In this document: piece by piece, positions 1 to 13,017 of the stretch
Layout of the letters: each line of letters begins with the position of its first letter
How positions within the stretch are numbered: the stretch's first letter is position 1
NCBI RefSeq assembly: GCF_040807025.1
Contig: NC_090942.1
Coordinates: 43,850,911-43,914,910 of the forward strand
Direction of reading: 5' to 3'
Origin: Struthio camelus
Lineage: Eukaryota > Chordata > Aves > Struthioniformes > Struthionidae
DNA: 64,000 nucleotides
Notes under the pieces: generated by a model
What the model saw: only the letters and a program-made list of their open reading frames with translations
The model's database searches: none
Told to the model about the DNA's origin: nothing
Made by a program: the position numbers and the translations under genes

Positions 1-1215
1 GAAACATTTCCAGTGTGTGTGGCTTCCCGTCCAGATGTGCATTTTAGTGGTTTAAATTCAGAGGTTATGAACATATAGATACCCATAATCATACCTGGCT
101 CCAGGTTCAATATTTTGATAGGACAGAACCTCACTGAGATAAATGCAGTGAGAAAAAATATGACATGACAAAACTTTACTGCAAACAATCAAAAATGTCA
201 TGCACTGAGACACCTTAGACTAACTAGCACGCTGCCAAGTTATTTTTCTTAGGCATTCGTTTTTCCAGCATACCCAAATACACTCATTGTCCTGAATTTG
301 CTTATAAAAGTCCTTGTCTCTTCCTTGACCTTACTTTTCCTCTAGAAGTACAAAGTTAACTCCTGTTTACTTCATTTCTTAACTGTAGCGAGCTGACTTA
401 ATTCCTGATGCAACTCTGTTAACTTCAGCACAGTTTCATCAAGGATTAGCATGCCCTGCTTGCCAATCCTTAAGAGAAAATCAGTGCATTTAGTTGGATA
501 TGACTGACATAATCAACAAATAGTCTGGGTAAGATTCTTCCTTACCTTGAGGTCCACTGCCCTCGTAGTCTAAAATTGGCATTGAGTGATTTCAGCACAA
601 ACAGATGCTTAAACACCCTCAGTGTGGTGTAAGCAACAGCCTCACAAAATTGAAAGCCTCAGAAGGCAAAGAACAAAGCAACCTACTTTTACAAATTTGC
701 TCTCTGTGCAACAGATTAACTCCTTATAGTATGTCATAAGAGAAATTCTGATGTCTTTCAAGTGAGTTTTAATCCAGGTCCCAAGTGGGATTTTTCTGTC
801 TGTGCTGTGGCATGATGGATGTCCTTTATGAGTTACTCGTTCATCCCTAAAAATCTCCTGAAATTGTGTCACTACGGAATAGGACATTCATTCTAAAAAT
901 CTGTCCCTGAACAACAAAACAAAATGTTACTGTTGAATTACAGGCTCTTAAAAATAGGAGATGATTGTGGCAATGCTGAATGGTGAACCCATTAAATGGA
1001 AAGTTTGAATATGGCCTCTGTTCTTTTATATGTAGACACACTGATGTTTTACTTCTGGTATAACTTTATAATATCTAGAGAGCAAGCACAGAAAGATTTG
1101 ACTCTCAAACAGAAATCACAAGTGTACATTGATTTACGGATTTCTGCTGACAGACATCATCTTCATCTAAACTAGCAAAAGCTTTATTTTGAAATGCCAG
1201 TAATATCAATGACCC
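1..1215. other. Non-coding DNA, nothing recognised
   Basis: AT-rich sequence with only short chance frames. No exon with family similarity, repeat or RNA gene was seen. Confidence 0.7.
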
Positions 1216-1290
1216 AAGAAAAGAAAAGAAAAGAAAAGAAAAGAAAAGAAAAGAAAAGAAAAGAAAAGAAAAGAAAAGAAAAGAAAAGAA
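1216..1290. repeat. Perfect pentanucleotide microsatellite (AAGAA)15
   Basis: Fifteen uninterrupted AAGAA units (75 bp) form a pure purine strand. The minus strand reads as a Phe-Leu-Phe-Ser-like open frame that is only a by-product of the repeat. Confidence 0.97.
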
Positions 1291-4200
1291 CAATGATGAT
1301 CACCCTTCTTTATTTATGCAAGCTGGATCATACGGCAGCAAGGACTTAATTAAAACGAGGTTTCTGAGAGCAGACTGGCACAGGTTCATTTGATTCCTTA
1401 AAAAGTATCTATCTGGAAAAGTATCTATCTATCTGGCATATAAATAATCTTCTGGAGAAAATATTGTGTGGAACAGTCCTCTGTTAGCAGAGGGACAGGA
1501 CTGAACAAGCTATTTTCATCTCTAATTTTAGGATTATTGCTCCTTTCAAGTAACTGCTACAATGAGGGTAATTTCCAACCTGCCATTAGTGTTGCTGATT
1601 TCTAAATGCTAACATGGGATTTGCCTTAGCAAGAAAATAAGGACTTCTCCCTATAGAAGTAGTATAGTTATATACCCATTTTAGTCCCCATCCCAAAGGC
1701 TGTGAACAAGACACGGGAGACAAACTTCTCCACTCCCCCAAACAAGCCAGTACAGAGAGGGCAGTTCTTAAGCAAATTCCTTCTGGAAACAAGAGGGGCG
1801 TGGGGGGCTATTGTGCCTCAAGGGCTATCCCTGATCGGTTGTATCACCTTCCAGGCAGCACATTTATGGCTTTGCCTTGAGTTGCAACATCTTTCCCATT
1901 TGAAGGAACTTATTTGGGATGGTCAGCTGGTACGCAATTTGGAGAAGGATGGAAGGCATCATAATATGCCATGAAACATATCAGGAAAATATGGGAGGGG
2001 TCCAGATGTTCATATATGGGGTTATGCAAGATGTTTGGCACAAAGGGTTTCATCCACTGCTGATATAAACAGGAAGAGCAGCATTGTCTCTAGCTGTTGT
2101 ACTGTAGTGTATGAAGTGCCAGCAATAGCAGTCCTACAGAAGACAAGGCGAATAGTTTAAGGGGACTGTCACAAAACAGCACTGTGGTGTGATAGTCGGC
2201 AATAGACTGCTTGGATTTGCTGATATTGTTCATTCTTTTCAGAATTGTTTCCAAAGCTGTGATCATCTTACAGTTGTTTCACGTTTTCCTAGATTTGAAA
2301 CAAAATGACCTAGCTTCTCTTCTGGTTCATCTGTGGTGGAACTGCTGGCTGGCTGTTATTACTGCAAAGGCTCCTGAAATTCTTTTATTATCCTCCTCCA
2401 CCACAGCATCAGTTTTAGTTTAGTGTCTTGTCCTCCAAAGTGTTTTTCTAAGTCTTTTTTTTTCCTCCCATATACATTTGCAAGGTGCTGTAAACAGGAT
2501 GTATTGTTGGAGCAGGCAGAAAACAGCTTGAAAGGACAGGAAGGACATAAAAATAATTAATTCCTATCAGAATAGAGCTTGGGAATCTTCGGCTGTGGTT
2601 ATGGAGGTATTCACACTTCTAGTGGGGCCATTAAACTCATCAGTACTGAGGTGCTGGAGGTCATGTGCAGACTTCTGATAATACCTCTTTCTGATAAGCT
2701 ACTCGAGGAAAAAAATCCCATCAATACTAGCAAAAGCTATGTATACTCAGAAGCCATTTGCTGTAAGGCCACCTTAGCCAGACGTGACTAGGCAAAGTTC
2801 TCCTTGCACCTCAAGGTCTCCTGTGGGTTGCCATTCAATGAGCGTTAGCAGCTGCTGCCATCCTAGGAAGGCTTGTTTTCAGTTGATGCTGTGTGCCTAT
2901 GATATAGAAAGTGACCACAGATCCTCTGGCTGGAAAGATGTTTAATACAGCTCATTACACTGCTAATTACTGAATGTAATATCCTCTGTTTGAAGTACTA
3001 CTGAAAGGGGAAAGTTCTTTCTACTCCCATTTGGTTATGACTAATCTTCTCAGCCAGGCTCCCTTTGGCCAGGGAGAGGCCCAAGACGAGAATGGTCTCT
3101 CTCTCCTAATTACAGGGTTTACTCTTCCGTTTAGCTCAGGAACACTGGTAATTAGAGTACAGAAATGCCTGTAGGTTAACATGCACTCAGTTTACAAGGT
3201 GATATGTTAAAACTGATTCAAGCCTGTACACAATCTCTTTCTCATTAAGGAGGTATAATTAATCACTTTGTCTTATTATCATGCTGTTGGATTAAACAGA
3301 GTCATTTTAACCTTCCTCTATATCTTGGAATCTACTTTGGCATAATAGAAGCCAATTTCCTTTGGAAAATGTGATCGAGTCTTGTAGCTATGTGCATGTA
3401 GCTCTGCAGAGGTCTTCTAATATTAAATAGATTTTTAGCCTGTTAATTAATCACCTAAACTTGAATAGCATGTTAAAACTATTGCCTTCATCTCTTTTTC
3501 TTCAGCAAATCAAGTTGTCAGGGCCCTGAGCACGTCCCGTTGTAGGAGTTTAGCTGGGTAAGTTACGGAGTCTAGCTGGCTAAGCCCAAGGTCAGCTCAT
3601 AGGAGCCGTGGCGAAGAAACGTAGCGGTGAGGGCTGTCCCTCCATGCCCTTGGGAGCTGCTTTTCAGCTGTGGCTACACCGCTGGTCCACCTGTGCAACA
3701 TTGCAGCGGTGCAGCAGCTACACCTGCACCTAGTCTTGTTTCCCTCTCCATCCTGACTCCAACCCATCTTTTCTGTATGAGGTGCCAAGTCGGTGTGTTT
3801 GCACCCACGGGCCAGCTGGGAGACTGTGAGCTCAGGCTGCTGAGCAGGTGCAGTCTGTGCTGCCTCTTGCCCAGCCTGGGAGAGGTGGACATAATTTGAG
3901 CTGGAGAGACCTCCTAGCAGCTCTGAGCAAGGAGGGATGAAAGCATGCCATTAGGCATGTGGAAGGAGCAGCACCCTGAACTGCAGATAGCAGGAGCAAA
4001 GGCAGAAGAAATTAGGAAGTGGACCTCCTCTAGGAAAGGCTGATATTCTATTTCCCCTGCCCCTGGACAGAAGAGGCTTTCAGAGGTAAGAGATGGTGCT
4101 GAGCAAAAGCAACAGTGCTGGGCACAGGCAGTCATGGTTTGCAGAGCCAAAGGCAGAGGACAGACTTTGGAAAGCCAGGTGGGAGACACATGAGTTGGCT

Positions 4201-7200
4201 GCCTACACCTTATGAGATGATAGACTGCTCCTGGAAATGTGGATCCAAGGACCTTTTTTCCCACATGACCTGTGTGGCATACAAAGCTGTGTAAGCATTC
4301 TCCGTGGTGCCTCAAAACCTAAAAGAATTCAGGGCCGTACCTTGCATAAAACCTCACAGCCCTCCTGCAGTCGAGGCAGATGTGTCAGTGCATAGCGTCT
4401 GGGGGCTGGCCCTATCTTTCTACTTGCTTTAATCCATTCAGTCATTTTTAACTTCCTCTCTGTTGTGCTAAAAACGCTGTCCTTTCTTGCCATAGGCTTT
4501 GGAGAGGTCTCTGCTTGCTAATCAGCTGTCTACTGGTGACTGAGTCCAGAGCCCCAGAGCTCACATAGATAGGCATGCAGGGATACCTCTGGGACTGATT
4601 CCTGTCTCTTGTCATTTCATCTTTTTTTTCTTTTAATTTTAGTTGAGCAGAATCCCTCCCTGAAAATGTAGCAGAGGAAATAAGTATGACCTGGCTTTGC
4701 ACTGAATTACAAAATTCACATTTTTCTATCCAAACTCATAATCCAGACCAATATCTCCTGGGCCTTGACAGGCTCAAAAGGTTAACAGAATCATTTTACG
4801 CTCCTTAATTCACCTATCCCTATCTTGAAAAAGTCAAAGGGAGGCTACAGGCATGTTTACCGAAAATAACAAGCGGCAGGGACTTTGCTAAGGAAAAGGC
4901 TGCTAGGTCTGCACTTTCTTCCTGTCCTCTGCTTTCTGCCAGAGACAGCAGCTCACTAGGGTCATGCAAGACACTGCAGCTTGCACTAGCTTGAAGACAT
5001 TTCTGGAGAGACTTTCTAATAGGGGGGAGGAGGGAGGCTGGCGCCTGGGTGAATCGTTTTATTCTACATAGAGACTCCTGGAGCCCAGCCTAGTTACTCT
5101 GCCAGGGCACTGTGTAGTTATCTGATTATAGCAAAATATGTTCCCTGACTGCATCTGAAATGTTCTTTCCTCTTTAATTGTATATGCTGGGAAGACTGGA
5201 AAAGCTTGTTCTTCCTCAGCCTCTTAAAATAATCTTTTATCTAATACATTTGGAAGTATTTTTGTAAATGTCTTACAGATGTAATGGGCTCTGATCTGTG
5301 TGATTTCAGCCTCACACATATGAAGAGGAATCTTACATTAAAAATCAATGGCACATAGTGGTCAGACAGCAAGATAAGGTCACTCCAAGACTATCCGACT
5401 TGTGCTGCAATAACACAAGGGCAGATTTTGATTCTCTCCCCGGCTAGCAGTTACTGACATGTCCTCAGGGTCGGCCTCAGATAATGTGAAATTCCAAGCA
5501 AGGCTGAGCAGCAAAGCCCTAAATTATTCTCAAATCAGCAAAGGTACTTGTCACTCTGTTTCTTAATGCTAGCTCAGTGGGGCTGCCCCCTCCCTCTCCC
5601 CAGCCGTATGTCTCTGCATCTCCCTTTCCTCCAGCACGTCACCTCCATAAGCCAAATCCTTAGCTTCGGTGAGACGAAGTGATGTTCTTGGTTGATTATT
5701 ATTGCTCTGGTTTTAGAGAAGTCCAAGACTGATTTACTCGATGTCGTGCCATGAATTCTGAGCGGAGTTAAGCCCAGAACCAGGAGACAGATCCTCCTCC
5801 CCTTCATGCCAAAATAAATCAAGAGTGAGTCCACTGCAGTCACTGGCATCGTGTCAATATAAAGATGGGAACTCAGACTCAAGTGTTTGACATTTAGACC
5901 TAGAGTGTCTACAGAGACTTTTTTCATCAACGTTTTCCAAGCGTTCCAGTTTCAGTGGGCTCCAGTAACGACAGAAATGATGGGAACATTAACGTATGTC
6001 GGAGGCCAGTGGTTTGTTCTCTCGCCACACCAGACAAACCTTCTCAGATTTGGAGAAAATCCCGGTGCTCTGAGCAGAGCTCCAGCTCCAGCTGCCTCCT
6101 CAGAGCTGTGCAAGGTGGGAGCAATGTCATGGGCCTCGGTGACGTCAGCTTCAAGGAAGGAGAGGAAAACTAGCCTCATTAACTGCCTCTTAAATTCACA
6201 CTCTGACCAGAGTTTTAGTTTCCTTTTCTATGTTATGTGCATGAAATTTGCTTTGCATTTCAGGCACAGGAGGATGCTTTTAGCACCAACTAATTGTTAC
6301 CAGCTAATGACAATTTTAAAGGGGTATAGGCTTGTTGGATCACATATTAGTTGGCTATAAGTGAGATTCAGAGACTGTGAAGAGACAAGGCGTTTTTCTT
6401 AGTACTGTCCCAATAAAAGGTGAAGAACTGACTAGCAAAATAGGGGAGATGTTTCCTTCTGGATAATTTATTGTTGCAGAGTAAAATCTTTTTATCTACA
6501 TCTTATTGCATTGGCCTTAAATCGTTTCTCTTCTCCTCCCAAAATATTAAACCGGCTCCAAACTTACCTATTTCAGCTGGTGTTACATGATGAATAGTAT
6601 ATTACATATGATGCAGATCTGTTTGATTTCCCCACTGTGTCTTTAATAACATACCACTGCTAGGAGCAAGTCTGCAAACTGCGGGACAACCTCTGACAGC
6701 TGTTATTTTTAAGATAAGAAGGCAACTGTCTAAATAAATAAGTTCCGTGCTCCCTTCCCACCAAATTTGGAATGTCGTCTATTCGATTAAGCTGCTGTCA
6801 CGTCCGGGGTGAGAAATACCCGCACAGGCGTCAGGTAAAAGCATAGAATCTGGCATCTCACTTTCTCCTGCAGCGTGAGAACGAGAACTTCATTTGTTTG
6901 GAAAATGGAGGAATCTGAAGTTCCCAGTGAGGCACATCACGCTGGCTTTTTCCTTCCCTGGCAGGCCCCGTGATATCAGACTTGGAAGTCATGGCATTTT
7001 GCAGACTAGCAATGCAGTCTTTTGCCCACTCATCAACAAGTTGCCATGCCCTCCTAGGGGAGCGGGGAAAGGCCTGAGGCTTGTGGAGCCAAAGCCAGCG
7101 CTGACTGAAGTCGTTAGGATTCATTTCATCACTTCAGGAGGCCTTGGGTAAAGCGCTCGAAGAATAGCCTAATTCTCATTGTACGTGTAGCTCAGTAACT

Positions 7201-7539
7201 GCATTTGGAAAGACTCTGGACACTAGTGCCTACTGCCCATGAGGATCTTCTCAGAGGGCCCCAGCCAGAGTGGCTTAGATTTGCCTCATCTGTGTTCGAA
7301 GCCTTTCTTTTCACTCCTTTATTAGAAATACTGAGCTACTAAATTTTGAATTATTACACAGATTATGAAGCAGCCAGCCTTGCTCAGGACCTCGGTGTCC
7401 GGTGCAACCTCTGCAGTCCCATTTTTTTGTTTTCTGTCTTTGTTAAATTTTTCCCATGTGGCAGAGTGCCTTGGCGGCAGCTTTTATTGCTCTGGTTGTC
7501 TTACTGCATAAGGGAGTGCAGTTGCCTCTTCTGCTTTAC
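1291..7539. other. Non-coding DNA downstream of E2F7
   Basis: No exon was recognised on either strand. The longest frames (minus 3914-4315; plus 5887-6360; minus 5574-5930) lack known motifs and overlap one another on opposite strands. The next gene on this side in mammals is CSRP2, but no LIM-domain coding was found here. Confidence 0.65.
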
Positions 7540-8300
7540 CTGACTGAGGGGACAGTGACGCTCCCGAGCTGTACGGAGGTTTACGGCCGCCCGCAGCTCA
7601 AAGCCGTGTTTGCCGGCAGTGTTTAACACCTTCCAGCATCATAGTATTATTTTTGTCTCCCAGCTGTTTTTGGGCTGCGCAGCCCAGCCTGCGGATCAAT
7701 AAGACTTTCATCCTTAATGCCACTGCTTTTAATTTACCCTTTTTATAGAGAGAACTAAATTAGAGGAAGTTTAATGTCCCCCCTCTAATTACTTTTACTT
7801 CAAAAAGGAGAGTTAAAAGTGCACCAGTGAAGATGAGCGTTACTCGAAGCTACAGCCCTGATCTTTCCTGTGAAAACTATAGCCATATTCCTTCTCGGGG
7901 AGCTGGAACAGGTTCAGGGTTTATTAGCGCTCCTCATACCATATTTAATCTTATTAAACTTACCATCTTTCCTCCTTCGGTTGAAAAGGAAAGTTAATAT
8001 TGGTGAAGTCACAGGTCAACCTCCCCCTCCCCCCAAAACTCACAATATGGAATGAAGTGCGGAGGTTTCATTTTAAGAATGACTTTTGAGGAACTCAGCC
8101 AGTCACAGCTCGCCGGCATTTTACAGCCATTTGTTCATAGCGCAAGACATTAATTCACATCTCTTTAACGATGGGGGACAGGGGGCAACATTACTCCTGC
8201 TGAAATCAACAGGTGAAGCTCTCACTGATTTTAATGGGAGCAAACCGTTATCTAGCATGGGTAATTTAAACGCAGCCAATTAAAGGATGCTCATCCAATG
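7540..8300. promoter_or_regulatory. Candidate conserved regulatory block with paired TAAT motifs
   Basis: Between 7710 and 7795 at least five TAAT/ATTA cores occur. AATTAGAGG (7758-7766) is the exact reverse complement of CCTCTAATT (7782-7790). Such paired homeodomain-type cores are common in developmental enhancers. Conservation could not be tested here, so this is a guess from motif density. Confidence 0.25.
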
Positions 8301-8349
8301 TTTGGGAATATTAAAAATCATGCAGTTCAGAAGAGCTGGGGCCCATTTG

Positions 8350-8720
8350 ACTCGTTACGGAGGAAACTGCTGCGTGGTGGCAGGTGAGGCGCTCAGCGGC
8401 CAGGCGCGGGGGCTGCTGGAGGGGAGGCCGGGGCGAGGGCTGCCACGTGAGCCCGGCGCGGGGTGCCAGGCGCTCCCCTGCAGCTTGCCAGTCACAACTT
8501 CAGTGCAGCGAACCCGTCCCCAGCCGCCCCAGCGCACGCAGCCCTGCGTGCAGACGAGGCGCTGTGGGCTACGGATTGGCTTTCCCTTTTTTCTTTTTTT
8601 TTCTTCCTTTTTTTAAGAGCAGTTAATGGCTCATAAACATGCACACCAGATGACTGCAGTCGCACGGCAGCCAGCAGGGACCTTGCGGCAGCCCAGCAAC
8701 CGGGAGGCCCGGGGCGTGCG
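8350..8720. promoter_or_regulatory. Small orphan GC/CpG-rich island
   Basis: CG dinucleotides are clustered (GGCGCTCAGCGG, CCAGGCGCGG, CCCGGCGCGGGG) in otherwise AT-rich DNA. A CACGTG E-box lies at 8444-8449. No gene starts here that I recognise; overlapping short frames lack family similarity. It could be an unannotated promoter, an enhancer or just a GC patch. Confidence 0.35.
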
Positions 8721-8944
8721 GTGGGTGGTGGGGCTGTGGGGGCCTGGCTGCCACGGTGGCTGTTCGCATGAGCTGTTTGGGGTGGTCTCCCTGGGGACAG
8801 GCTCTGCCGCCAGCAGCCTCGCTTGCTCCTTGGTGTCCGAGGGGCAGCGTCCAGCAGTCATTGCTGCCATCCTGTGGAGAGCTGGGGCGCAGGGAGAGCT
8901 CTGGGGCCATGGGGGTGCCCTGGGCTGGCCCCCAGGGCAGTGCA

Positions 8945-9055
8945 GCAGGTCCCTATGCTGGTGGGGCAGGCACCAAAGGCAGTAGGGCAGGCCACATGAT
9001 GGCAGGGCTGGTCCCCATTAGCAGGGGGGGCAGGTCCTGATGGTGGTGGGGCAGG
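8945..9055. repeat. Degenerate GC-rich minisatellite
   Basis: Variants of GGTGGGGCAGGC and TGATGGCAGGGC recur about every 22-30 bp (for example near 8958, 8998 and 9042). Local GC content is far above the flanks. It produces spurious long open frames on both strands. Confidence 0.55.
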
Positions 9056-9109
9056 CTAACCTGGCCCTTGCTGCCCAAGGGGGCTTCCTTTAGCCACCCA
9101 AGATGGGGA

Positions 9110-9125
9110 GCAGCAGCAGCAGCAA
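9110..9125. repeat. Short GCA triplet run
   Basis: GCAGCAGCAGCAGCAA is five GCA units just after the minisatellite. It is too short to suggest coding. Confidence 0.8.
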
Positions 9126-10006
9126 CAGGAAGGACCTCTACCTGCATTGAGCAACCAGCACCTGCTGGTAAGGAAGCTCCTGTGCAGACAGCCCAGTCCC
9201 TCCTTCTCCCAAGACTCTCCTAAACATGGGCTGAAATTTTTCTTTGACAGACAGCTTGTTGATAGAGCATTTAAATTTCAGGTTGGAGGCCCCCTCAGAT
9301 GTCTACTGGACCATTACTAGTATGAACAGTTGGTAAAACTATCTGCACGAAAAAAAGAAATCAATTGCATAGTAAGAAATAAAACTGTAACTGAACTTCT
9401 AGTCCTTTGACCTAGGGCTGGTCTGCAAGTGTCACTGGTGAAAATTCTATACAGACAGTGAGAAATACACATCTACTTTTCTTTGGACCAAAAAAAAAAA
9501 AAAATCACAGAGAAAAGGTCTGTAGAACCTCTCTACCTACTGGGAAGTGTGATTTACTGCTGTTATTCTCAACTTTAATATTATTATATAGAGCTGAGTT
9601 TGGGCTGTGCCAGGGAGGCACACAGGCAGCACTAACCCCAATGCATGCTCCCAGAGCAGACCCCAGCTCTACTTTTGGACAATCGGCTAAAGCTTCTGAA
9701 TTACAGAAGCCTCGGCCACAACATCTGCTGCGCGTTAGGAAGCAAAGCCTGGAATCACACAGCAGTTTTCAGCCAGGGTCAGGTATCTCCCTTCCCAGAC
9801 CTGGCATTTTAAGAGCCAGTTTTTGTTGCCTTCAACAGTTGGAATGGGAGTGTTGCTTATGCTAAGTAAAATAGCCAAATGTGGAAGCAGTTGGGGCGAT
9901 CTGTAGTCCTCTGGTATTTATTCAATGTTCAGATTTAGCAGAGGCTGCTAGTCTGAATGCATGGTGGATGGGTATTTCTTTCAAAGGACATTCTCCTATC
10001 CATACT
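9126..10006. other. Non-coding DNA between the GC-rich patch and the E2F7 3' end
   Basis: Ordinary AT-rich sequence with an A14 run near 9490. A plus-strand frame at 9458-9865 includes that A-run and shows no family similarity. An extra AATAAA on the minus strand at 9922-9917 lies beyond the preferred poly(A) site. Confidence 0.65.
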
Positions 10007-10051
10007 GAAAAAACCAACATTCTCAGTCTCGTTTTTAGTTCCATTTTTATT
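10007..10051 (-). terminator. E2F7: Probable E2F7 poly(A) site
   Basis: On the minus strand AATAAA lies at 10051-10046. About 27 nt further on is the GU/U-rich stretch TGTTGGTTTTTTC (10019-10007). Hexamer, spacing and downstream element are canonical and predict cleavage near 10020-10033. Confidence 0.65.
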
Positions 10052-13017
10052 CTGTAAAAGTTAATATTTTGCTAAAAGATAGTATTAAAAAAATTCAACC
10101 TAACAGTGTGATTGGAGTAAACTTATATGCAAACAACTAAAGATTGCTAGAGAGCAGAAAAAGCAGGATGTCTAATAACTGAAGAACAGTTATAAGCAGC
10201 AATAAAATTAATATCTATATTAAACTAGCAGTGCAAAGATACAAACTGGAAGCAGCTTTACATTAAAAATACAGCTTTTTAAATACAGAAATAGCACCAA
10301 TTTACAGATGATAATCAGAAATGTAAACGTGACAGGTAGATTCAAGTATAAGTTATACACTCATCCCCCTCAACACCTGTTTTGGAACAAAAGGGTTTCA
10401 TAAACCCTGCAGAACATCGTAGATATGCACTTTTCCTCAGTGCAAATCCAAATTCTGCTTTTCCAAAGCTATTTTGCTGATGAATTGTTACTAGTTTATT
10501 TTAATTCTTAGCTTTTAGTGAAGGCAAAGAAGGGAAAAAGAGAAATGCATTCCCTCTTGACAACCAGCTCTTTCCCCTCACAAGCCTCATTTAGCGGCTC
10601 AGGTACTGCACTTAGTGCTGCTCGTTACATCACCTGAATGCTGCAGTTGTCCTACTCCTTTCCCCCAGCCCCATCTACTACAGTGAAAATTTTGCATCGA
10701 CAGAAGCAGAACAGCGTGTAGACCCCCTTCTCACAGGCATAAATCTGCTTTCACGACCATAACCCATCTGCTGGCATTAATTATGAGGCAGTCAATCCTG
10801 ATTTACCTTGCTGTGAGAGCAGGCCCACTGTATTTACAGAAACTCAAAACTGGAAGTGGAAATTAGGAACTGAAGATCTATTTTCAGTCCCTGCATTTTC
10901 AAGTATAGTTAGGTTAATTATGGAACAGTTTTCGCAAAGACGCTTTAACTAGAGCAAAGAGTCAATATTAGCTCAAATCCTCCTCTCTTCTCCCAACTGC
11001 CATTTCACTAAAAGGTTGCCCATACTAGAGGGGGAGAGAAAAGAAAAGGTTTGGAGAATGTACATGCAATCTGGAACCTCAGCAGCCTGTTTCTAGCCAG
11101 AACAGAAACCAATGTATGCTAGTAGAAGTGCATCAGCAACACTGTGCTAACTACACATTGCTTTTTGAAGTGAAATTAAGTGGGTGTATAAGAAGAAATG
11201 ATTCAGAAGCAATAATCGTAAACTTTCACAACTGTAGTGTATTTTTCTTTTTGTTTTTTGTTTTTTTTTTTTTAAGTTAAAAAAACCTTAAATTTAGCAG
11301 TCTGGAGACTTCTTAATCACCCCTGAATTTTCCTATGATAATTCTACTGTAGACATTTTCTTTCAGTGAGGGCTAACCAGCCCTCTTTATAAGGCTGTTC
11401 CACTAAAATTCATTCTTAAATTCCATTTTCATAATACATTTCATTATAAAAATATAAAACCCTCATCAGATCCCCAGCCCCCAAAGAAAGTCCTAGCCTC
11501 TCAAGACCAATGCAGTAGCACAGACTGTATCTACCTTTCGAAAACGAGTACCAGTCAATACAAAGTTCTTGCCAACTCGAGCAGAACTGGCCCTACGTTT
11601 GCTAAAAATCCAAAGCAACATGTTGTCAACAGCAAAACCTTTTTTTTTTTTTTTTAAACAAAGGAAACTGCACAAACGTAACTGAAGTCTGCTACACCTG
11701 TGAAAACATATCCAAGGTCAGCATTAACCCTTAAAATTATATCCTAAAGTATTATGAGCTCCATCCATTATTTAAGGATTCTCAAAACCAGGTGCTACAA
11801 ATCCCTTTCTTCCTCCTTATCTTCTCACTAGGAATACAGACCTTTTTCTCCACAATTCTAACATTTAGGACTCACATTCTTTTTCAGCCTATTTTGACAG
11901 TTTAGATAGGTATGCATCAAAAGACAAGACCTCCCTTCTTTTCCAAGTACACTCAAATATACTATTCACAAGTGGGTGAGATTCCCATAGATGAACAGTT
12001 AGGCACTTAAGTAGACCCCTAGAAACCAAACCTAATCATGGAGTTAATGACTCAGTGTTCTTTGGCCATAAAGTCTAGATCATACATTTAATGGGAGATG
12101 GAATCTTAGCACAGACCTCTCAGTGGCTTACCACTCTCCAATCACTTTGTCAAACTTATTTAGGAATCAGGTTTGGGAACTTTTTCTTTTTTTTTTTTTT
12201 AAATCTAACTTGTAATTCTTTCCTCAGAAAAAATAGAAAAATACCAAGGATTATTACAGTTCATTAATACAACTATAAAAGTGTTAAAATTCACAGTTAT
12301 TTTGGTCTTAACATTTTTCACACGTATACATTCAGTCATACTGTGTTATTAAATTATTATTAGGTTTTCATAACCACAAGTGCTGGGCAAATAATACAAC
12401 AACCAACTGACATTCAAGTAATCGTAGCCTGAGAAAGTGTGTTATTCTGAAGCTGCAAAAAACCTTCTTTGCACTAAATCCCACTCCAACGTGGAAAATA
12501 AATACCAAGAGGCTGCACTGCTGAGGCAGGATTTGACAGATTGGAAACAAGGAAGTAGTTGCTCTTGCAATTGCAGGAGGTTATTTTCACCACAGATTTA
12601 CTCAGGGTAAGTAGAGTTAAAAAAATGCTCACCCAGATAAGTGCTTGACAGCTCACTTACAAACATGAATAAAGAACCCATGGGGACTCCAAGGAAATCT
12701 GTTTGCATCTCCTCACAGCAATGAAGAGAGTTTTCCAAATTAAAACCACAAATACAGTTTGATGCCCACAAGGCTGTGCCAAGCACAGCCTCCAAATTCA
12801 AATCGGTACTGAACGAACAAATAAAAGGTATTTCAGTAGTAAGGATGACTTGTGAAAAAAAAGGTTAACAGAACTAGTAGGTGAATAGATAGCAGGGAAA
12901 CATGCCAAAAGGGATGCCATTTTAACGTGCTCCTCTTGTCAGGTAAAAGCTTGCTTGCTCTTCTGTAATAGATACAGAATTCTAGGACAGTCTGGCCAGC
13001 CTTTGCAATGAATGGAG
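10025..13017 (-). other. E2F7: E2F7 3' untranslated region (about 3 kb)
   Basis: This is AT-rich sequence from the stop codon to the inferred poly(A) site, with no coding signal. Length is similar to the roughly 2.5-3 kb mammalian 3' UTR. On the transcript it contains several A-runs, seen as T-runs on the plus strand near 11260, 11645 and 12195. A proximal AATAAA/ATTAAA cluster at 10495-10505 could give a shorter isoform, but no clear GU-rich element follows it. The boundary is inferred, not proven. Confidence 0.65.

Noticed and set aside
1105..1293. Phe-Leu-Phe-Ser repeat peptide on the minus strand
   Set aside because: It is only a translation of the AAGAA microsatellite.
3914..4315. 133-codon minus-strand frame with several cysteines
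   Set aside because: Cysteine spacing fits no zinc-finger or secreted family that I know; likely chance.
5887..6360. 157-codon plus-strand frame
   Set aside because: No domain, overlapped on the opposite strand by other frames, no promoter or splice context, AT-rich ending.
8287..9147. Several overlapping frames on both strands in the GC-rich patch
   Set aside because: They arise from high GC and minisatellite repeats; none shows a domain or conserved start.
9458..9865. 135-codon plus-strand frame
   Set aside because: Runs through an A14 tract giving a poly-Lys segment; no recognisable protein.
1..9900. Expected neighbour CSRP2 (LIM protein)
   Set aside because: No LIM-type Cys/His coding pattern was found on either strand; the gene probably lies beyond the window.
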